Origin: CAZSSH01 sp964609825
GTDB lineage: Bacteria > Verrucomicrobiota > Lentisphaeria > Victivallales > Victivallaceae
Direction: 5' to 3'
DNA length: 64,000 nucleotides
NCBI GenBank assembly: GCA_964609825.1
Contig: CAZSSH010000011.1
Coordinates: forward strand, 161,130 to 225,129
Position 1 is the first letter of the stretch. Every line of letters starts with the position of its first letter. Positions 60,701 to 64,000 of the stretch are shown here, piece after piece. The translations under genes were made by a program, and so were the position numbers. The notes beneath the pieces are model-generated. The model was not told where the DNA came from, made no database searches, and saw only the letters and a list, made by a program, of their open reading frames with translations.

Positions 60701-63673
60701 GTTGGCATAGACGGTGGTGCTGTTGGCAACACCTCCCGATAAAATGATCGAGCCGCCGGATATTGTGGTATTGTTGACCGTCCCGTCAAAAAATACGGTG
60801 ATAACCCCCAGCGAATTTACCATGGTATTGTTTGCCGTCGCATCAACGGCGACGGACATTGCTCCGCCGTCATTCACCATGGTGTTGTTGGCGGTGCCGC
60901 CGCCGACAATCAGCATTGCGCCGCCGTTGTTGACGATGGTACTCTCCGCCGTACCGCTGCCGATGACTTCAATGCTTCCTTTGCTGTTTGCGGTGGTACT
61001 GTTTGCCGTCCCTCCGGTTGCGACAATCACTGTGCCGAGGGAATTAACGGTAGTGTTATTGGCGGTGCCGCCGGATGCAATGAACAAGGATCCGCCGGAG
61101 CTCAAGACAGTGTCGTTTGCCGTGCCGCCGGAGGAGACATTGATCGTGCCGCTTTCGTACAATGCGGCACCGTTGACGGTGCCGCCGGAGACTCTGATTT
61201 GACTGCGACTGTACAGTTGCCCGCCGTTGACGGTGCCGCCGGAGAGAATATAAAGATAACCGAGATCATTTAAAGTGACATAGTTCATTATTGTCCCGCC
61301 GGATACTGATATGCTGCCGTATCCCTCCAATAGGGTGTTGTTGGCGACGCCTCCGGCTGCAAGGTTCATCGACCCGCCGCTTCTGATGGTAGTACTGTTG
61401 GCGGTGCCACCTGAGGAAATACGCATTTGGCCGCCGCTGCTGATCAATGTGCTGTTTGCCGTGCCGCCTTCGGCGATCATGATCACCGCACTGGAATTAG
61501 CCGTGGTATTTTCGGCTGAGCCGCCCGAAAAGATCAATAAGGAGCCGCCGGAAGTGATTGAGGTGTTGCCGGCACTGCCGTTGGAAAAAACGAACATCGA
61601 TCCGGAAACAACCTTATCTGTCAAAGTCATATTTTGCGAAAATAACTGATTGTCGGAGCCAAAATAACACCCGGAGTAATTGCTCTGATAAGTCACATAA
61701 CCGCCGTCGGCGATGGATACGGAGCCGACACACGGCGTCCATATGACATTGACGGCGCTGCCGCCGGAGGAGACGGACAATATCCCGCCGTTGATGGAAA
61801 TGTCAGTTGCGCTGCCGCGGCCGGCGATGCTCATGGAGCCGCCGGAGTTTATTGTGGTGTCGCATGCCGAAACATTCATTGTGATGTACAAATATCCTCC
61901 GGAATTTATAACGGTGCCGTTTACCGTGCCGCCGGAGGATACGGCCAAGGCTGCTCCGGAATTCAATATGGTACTGTTGGCGGAGCCGCCGGAGGAGACA
62001 TTGATTTTGCCGGAGGAATTGACGGTGGTGCTGTTTGCGGTGCCGCCGGAGGATATGGTCATTGCCCCGCCGGAGTTTACAATGGTATTGTCGGCTGCGC
62101 CGCCGGCGGAAACGTATAAATTGCCTTTGGATATGGTGGTATTATTGGCGGAACCGCCGGAGCTGATAAACACCGTGCCATTGCTGTTTACCGTGTTGTT
62201 GTCAGCATACCCGCCGGAAAAAATATACATGGATCCGGCAACCGTCTTATCGGATATGTTCAATCCTTGAGATAACAGAACATCTGCCGAGCCAAAGTAG
62301 CATCCGGAGTAACTGCTTTGATAAGTTATATAACCGCCGTCGTTGACAGTTACCGTGCCGACGCACGGAGTCCAAATGACATTGACGGCACTGCCGCCGG
62401 AGGCGATGTACATGGAGCCGCCGGCAGCAATGGTAATGTCTTCGGCAACCCCGTCAGAGCCGACATACATCGATCCGGAAACAACCTTGCCGGACATGGT
62501 TATCCCTTGAGACAGCAATTGATTGTTGGAGCCGAAATAGCAACCGGCGACGCTGTTTTGGTAGGTGACATAGCCGCCGTTGATCACGGTTACCATGCCG
62601 ACGCACGGAGTCCATACGACATTGACGGCACTGCCGCCGGAGGAAATGAGCAAATTACCCCCGGCATTTACCGTAATATCGGTTGCTGTTCCGCCGGCGG
62701 AAACGGTCATGGCGCCGGTCGAATTTATCACTGTGTTGTTTGCCGACCCGCTGAATGAAATGTACAGTTTGCCGCCGGATATTGCGTTGCTGTTTGCATT
62801 TCCGCCGGAATATACAGTCATTGCCCCGCCGGAGTTCAGAATGGTGCTGTTTGCACTTCCGCCGGAAAATACAGCCATTGATCCCAATGAATTTAATATG
62901 GTGTTATTTGCAATCCCGCCGGATAAGGCACTGACCGTGCCGCCGGTGCTCAGGGTGGTACTGTTGGCGGTACCGCCGGAAATCAACATTTTCCCATAAG
63001 AAGTTATCAATGTGTTGTTCGCCGTTCCGCCGGAGGAAACAATTACGCTGCCGAACAACGTTGTGGTGGTACTGTTGGCGGTGCCGCCGCCGAAGATATA
63101 CATTGAGCCGCCGAACATGGTGGTGCTGTTGGCGGTGCCGCCGTTGGAGACAAACATGGAGTCATTGTTTAAGATGATATTACTGCTGGTGACGCCGGAG
63201 GAGACATCGTATCGGCTGCCAAAGGCATACGCGGCCAAGCCGTCGCCGCCGTGATCCAAGGTGCCGGTGAGGTGACCGACTTCGTGCAAAATGATTTGTT
63301 GGATTGTCTCCAAAAACTCGCCGCCCTGCAAATTGACAAAAGCGTTGTCGCTGTGGTTTTGGTTGCCGATGTCAACGGTTTCGGCTAAGCCGTGATAGGG
63401 GAAAGCGTCGGTGGCGCCGACGTAAACCGTGGAGTAGTCGCCCGACAACGGGCGCTCGGTGACAAAGATTATCTTGCCCTCATAAGCCGCATTTAAGCGC
63501 TCGGTCAAGGTGGCAATTTCAGTATCGGTCAAGCCGGAGTTTTGGACCGTCACGGTGTCGACGGTGAGCGCTTCCCCGTGATACGCGGTATCGGCGCCGT
63601 CAAAGTCGAGATACACCACTTGCAGCGGAGCCACCGTCTGCAAGCCGCCGTTATTCAGCAACTCGGTACTCAT
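54743..63673 (-). CDS. Giant AIDA-repeat surface protein with N-terminal metzincin-like motif, Ig-like and FN3-like domains
   Basis: The 2,976-residue product has no visible signal peptide. Residues 1-160 hold YLDFDGAD and HEVGHLTGTLDH (His130, Glu131, His134, then Asp140/His141), a zinc-metalloprotease-like site. Residues about 162-2050 are short AIDA-type strand-loop-strand repeats (GGTANSTTVNSGG-like, about 19 residues) broken by nine modules with WTPCVGTVTV and SGCYFGS. About 2050-2174 is a different beta-rich stretch. Five Ig-like repeats (2175-2585, about 82 residues each) and four FN3-like domains (about 2586-2946) follow, then a 30-residue tail. I find no C-terminal autotransporter barrel. 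The ATG overlaps the stop of a heptosyltransferase gene, so the Ser/Thr-rich repeats are probably heptosylated. Export route unknown; type I secretion through the C-terminal tail is one guess. Function likely adhesion or matrix. Confidence 0.85.
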   Translation of the reverse strand: MSTELLNNGGLQTVAPLQVVYLDFDGADTAYHGEALTVDTVTVQNSGLTDTEIATLTERLNAAYEGKIIFVTERPLSGDYSTVYVGATDAFPYHGLAETVDIGNQNHSDNAFVNLQGGEFLETIQQIILHEVGHLTGTLDHGGDGLAAYAFGSRYDVSSGVTSSNIILNNDSMFVSNGGTANSTTMFGGSMYIFGGGTANSTTTTLFGSVIVSSGGTANNTLITSYGKMLISGGTANSTTLSTGGTVSALSGGIANNTILNSLGSMAVFSGGSANSTILNSGGAMTVYSGGNANSNAISGGKLYISFSGSANNTVINSTGAMTVSAGGTATDITVNAGGNLLISSGGSAVNVVWTPCVGMVTVINGGYVTYQNSVAGCYFGSNNQLLSQGITMSGKVVSGSMYVGSDGVAEDITIAAGGSMYIASGGSAVNVIWTPCVGTVTVNDGGYITYQSSYSGCYFGSADVLLSQGLNISDKTVAGSMYIFSGGYADNNTVNSNGTVFISSGGSANNTTISKGNLYVSAGGAADNTIVNSGGAMTISSGGTANSTTVNSSGKINVSSGGSANSTILNSGAALAVSSGGTVNGTVINSGGYLYITMNVSACDTTINSGGSMSIAGRGSATDISINGGILSVSSGGSAVNVIWTPCVGSVSIADGGYVTYQSNYSGCYFGSDNQLFSQNMTLTDKVVSGSMFVFSNGSAGNTSITSGGSLLIFSGGSAENTTANSSAVIMIAEGGTANSTLISSGGQMRISSGGTANSTTIRSGGSMNLAAGGVANNTLLEGYGSISVSGGTIMNYVTLNDLGYLYILSGGTVNGGQLYSRSQIRVSGGTVNGAALYESGTINVSSGGTANDTVLSSGGSLFIASGGTANNTTVNSLGTVIVATGGTANSTTANSKGSIEVIGSGTAESTIVNNGGAMLIVGGGTANNTMVNDGGAMSVAVDATANNTMVNSLGVITVFFDGTVNNTTISGGSIILSGGVANSTTVYANGLMKISAEGSANYATVNSGGLITVAMGAAASNITVKTGGSLVVSSGGSATNVIWTPCVGTVTVADGGYVTYQSSYSGCYFGSDNQLLSQATTMTGTIISGSMYIADGGVASSTSVTSGGSMTIASGGSADNTTLNGGNLTVYSGGDAVNTVINNGAMTVYSGGSAIDVVWTPCVGTVTVNDGGYVTYQSSYSGCYFGSDNQLLSQAATMTGKVVSGSMYIFSGGSASDTSVKNGSMFIASGGVADRTTLSSGYLYISSGGAADNSLISSNGFMIISSGGTAHSATVTYAGQLTVSSGGSAGDTTVSGGSMTISSGGSANGGVLSNGLLTIASGGRAENIAVNLGTFTVFSGGSAVNVIWTPCVGTVTVNSGGYISYQSSYSGCYFGSNNQLLSQALTMSGKVVYGSMYIAGGGIADRTLLYSGTMTITSGGTANSTTVNGGSLDITSGGTANSTTLSRGYLYISSGGTANVTLLNYGGSMSIFSGGTANSTTLNSGSMYIANGGIANHTVITSYSYMRVSSGGIANSTVVNSYNEIYIGIDGIANDTTVNGSMSIYSATANRTIINAGGTMRTYDGAIVNSTTVNSGGTVLIYSGSVANNITVNAGGYMYVDAGGSAVDVIWTPCVGTVTVADGAYVTYQSNYSGCYLGSGNLLQSQAATMTGTVISGSMYIANGGAAESAIINPSGIMTVASGGTASNTAVNGGNLTVSSGGSAFNVIWTPCVGTVTVENGAYVTYQSSYSGCYLGSGNLLQSQAATMSGKTVTGAMYIFSGGIANNAYTNSQGIIHISSGGVANSTTIMQGFMYIYTGGTANRTNLYDDMYIYSGGVANSTTITNGYITVLAGGSANGTTISSGGRIYVSSGGVVNSTTLSRELNLGGRMYVSSGGVASNTTLNYGCSMYIASGGSAVNVVWTPFNGTLTVAEGAYVTYQSSYSGCYFGSGDFLLSQAAAMTGKVISGGQSMYIFSDGLANNTSATGGGILSIASGGSAYNTLVNSNAAIYVSRGGTANSTAINFGGSLFVSSGGIANVNSVNISGFLYVSSGGTANSTTIYGGTMHVYSGGKVTGKLAINGGASVTVDAGAEINFDVSKRTGGDSYLINNLSLIDGAPNYTITVSATQSTGIYKLAQGAAGFTQTVSIGNGSNILGSLTVNGISVTNGDYSYSLLLNSGNLSLSVVNANVDVTAPTITDIAASVTDPTNQNVLVSAVFGDDKALASSQYKIGNGEWTDYTGAVTVAAIATVYFKAVDTAGNEATKEYTVSNIDKTAPTITDIAASATDPTNQSVLVSAVFGDDKALASSLYKIGDGDWVSYTGAVSVTSNAVVYFKAVDKAGNEATAQYEVSNIDKAAPTITGIKANPTDPTNQDVAISAVFEDDTALASSQYKIGDGEWTDYSGAITVSGDATIYFRAVDTAGNEATAQYEVSNIDKTAPTITGIKANPTDPTNQDVAISAVFDDDIALALSQYKIGDGEWIDYSGAVTVSGNATVYFKAVDTAGNETTKEYRVSNIDKAAPTISGIKANTTNPTNQDVTVSAVFDDDIALALSQYKIGNGDWTNYTGSITVSGNATVYFKAVDTAGNEANAQYEVKNILNLDPKAPGAVIPTARVNKYDATISWRTPAAQDKAKIVSYEVSINGEISIVKGTSLTLKAMQISVGNTIQIRGLDSLGRYGALSDIITFDIKDVTAPTLGKVETVLLDQDTATVSWSGSDNVGVDHYQVKCGDQTQTLAETSAVFGNLVIGVNNVEVIAFDAAGNTSKAVKAKITVKDVTAPDPVTGLADPAVNSKYKATLSWSAGVDNSGSIASYEIQLDNGKILKSTKTTLAVNNLAVGQHSYQVRAIDKAKNIGEWSAAKAFTVLDTTAPDTVSVKAAVAQNSITLSWKAPADNVGVTGYQVWVGASPSTMTLEQALSADQLSCVLTDVPKGVYYMDVRAVDAANNVGATKPVKVTVSTALPVSSFVLSSSPLDLLTLGSSDNMQQKLA
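54833..55918 (-). repeat. Four FN3-like domains of the giant protein
   Basis: Four beta-sandwich repeats of about 85-95 residues share a (D)xTAPx opening and a central W-containing strand, as in ATISWRTP, ATVSWSGSDN, ATLSWSAGVDN and ITLSWKAPADN. They form the C-terminal stalk or binding portion, close to the chain end. The third and fourth carry VDNSGSIASYEIQLD and ADNVGVTGYQVWVG patterns typical of secreted bacterial FN3 repeats. Confidence 0.7.
55919..57151 (-). repeat. Five tandem Ig-like repeats of the giant protein
   Basis: Five copies of about 82 residues each begin D(V/K)(T/A)APTI(T/S) and contain TNQ, SAVF.DD, ALA.S.YKIG.G.W and YFKAVD.AGNE. Copies 3, 4 and 5 are most alike, also at DNA level, so the block probably expanded by recent tandem duplication. 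The pattern resembles bacterial Ig-like or bacterial cadherin-like adhesion repeats. Confidence 0.8.
57510..63190 (-). repeat. AIDA-type strand-loop-strand repeat region with nine WTPC/SGCYFG modules
   Basis: About 1,890 residues are built from short Ser/Thr/Asn/Gly repeats of roughly 19 residues. Nine longer modules, each with (V/I)WTPCVGTVTV, YQSSYSGCYFGS and (L/F)SQ...SG.V..GSMYI, interrupt them. On the plus strand the WTP codons lie near 57945, 58535, 58820, 59615, 60180, 60530, 61730, 62365 and 62600. The module nearest the C-terminus reads WTPF and has lost the first Cys. The reading frame is uninterrupted. Confidence 0.9.
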
Positions 63674-64000
63674 GCTTCACTCTCCAGTTTCCTGAAACTT
63701 GGTATTTTCTTTATCGTTGTAATGACTTGCTCGGCCGAGATGAGGCGGGTGCACTCAAAATGCCGGTCGGTGCCTTTGTGGCGCGGGCACCATAAAAAAT
63801 CAAAATGGTCAAAGTCGATCCGCATATCGTTCCAGCAACTGTGGCAGGTGTGATAATTAATCACCCGGTAAGGCGTCTCAAACTCGTTGGTGGGGTGGGT
63901 AAAGCCGGAGATCATCACCACCGGCACTTTGCACCCCCACGCCACCCAGCTGAGGCCGCTGGAGAGCCCGATAAAAAAGTCGGCGTCCTTGATGAGATCG
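63670..64000 (-). CDS. Autotransporter heptosyltransferase (TibC/AAH/BAHT family), 3' end only
   Basis: Partial: the 5' part lies beyond the window. The visible 109 residues (…DFFIGLSSGLSWVAWGCKVPVV) contain GFTHPTNEF, INYHTCHSCWND, FLWCPRH and FECTRLIS. This is the C-terminal signature of the family that adds heptose to AIDA-type strand-loop-strand repeats. The four Cys (spacing C-x2-C-x15-C-x11-C) correspond to the iron-binding finger known in the dodecameric enzymes. The sugar donor in studied members is ADP-glycero-manno-heptose. The stop overlaps the start of the giant repeat protein by ATGA, implying coupled synthesis of enzyme and substrate. Start and full length cannot be judged here. 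Confidence 0.9.
   Translation of the reverse strand, partial: DLIKDADFFIGLSSGLSWVAWGCKVPVVMISGFTHPTNEFETPYRVINYHTCHSCWNDMRIDFDHFDFLWCPRHKGTDRHFECTRLISAEQVITTIKKIPSFRKLESEA

Noticed and set aside
57500..63300. Many proline- and alanine-rich open frames on the plus strand opposite the giant repeat gene, and a repeat pattern resembling a CRISPR array
   Set aside because: They are antisense shadows of the repeats (Pro-Pro-Glu from the complement of Gly-Gly-x codons). The repeats are in frame, of coding period and variable, with no unique spacers.

Overview
This 64 kb window looks like chromosome from a free-living or gut-associated member of the Lentisphaerota (Victivallis-like). That assignment is inference. 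It rests on two short pseudopilin-type proteins heading carbohydrate-degradation operons, the variety of secreted glycosidases, esterases and lyases, a MEP-pathway gene (ispF), UDP-galactopyranose mutase and a moderately GC-rich, Gram-negative style gene set. I see no rRNA, tRNA, CRISPR array, phage or insertion sequence.

Layout. 1-6661 (+): a small membrane protein, ispF, then a cell-surface sugar block (glf, a GT2/GT-C fusion and its tandem paralogue). 6755-11540 (-): pseudopilin, GH5 glycosidase, sialidase-like protein and D-lyxose/mannose isomerase, divergent from an AraC-type regulator (11755-12633, +). 12639-14873 (-): a large unrecognised membrane protein. 15183-23491 (+): glycerol-1-phosphate dehydrogenase, dnaE, sialate O-acetylesterase, CE7 acetyl esterase and xseB, closed by a terminator. 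23536-29841 (-): a second carbohydrate locus with an MFS permease, a GntR/LacI-like regulator, pseudopilin, pectate-lyase-fold protein and GH99/WbsX-like protein. 30027-33678 (+): Ppx/GppA-HD and polyphosphate kinase. 33791-40829 (+): beta-mannosidase, epimerase, cyclophilin, Gfo/Idh/MocA oxidoreductase, RdgC-like protein and holA. 40838-45622 (-): rpmF-plsX-fabH-argB-aroK-aroC. 45851-49612 (+): ROK kinase, metallo-hydrolase and Aas-like acyltransferase/acyl-ACP synthetase. 49750-53184 (+): oligogalacturonate-lyase-like protein and GH36 alpha-galactosidase. 53701-54510 (-): uppP. 54743-64000 (-): a 2,976-residue repeat protein and, overlapping it by ATGA, the 3' end of a TibC/AAH-type autotransporter heptosyltransferase.

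Two things stand out. First, the giant protein has an N-terminal metzincin-like motif (HEVGHLTGTLDH), several dozen AIDA-like strand-loop-strand repeats interrupted by nine near-identical WTPC/SGCYFG modules, five Ig-like repeats and four FN3-like domains, but no signal peptide and no recognisable outer-membrane barrel. It is translationally coupled to an iron-finger heptosyltransferase. This suggests a glycosylated, non-autotransporter giant surface or secreted protein with an unknown export route. Second, the two carbohydrate loci carry readable regulatory logic. A duplicated promoter-operator (TTTATATTATAGT...ACTATAATATAAA) lies in front of both the GntR-like gene and its neighbouring pseudopilin operon. 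A 20-bp-spaced direct repeat lies beside the promoter that diverges from the AraC gene.
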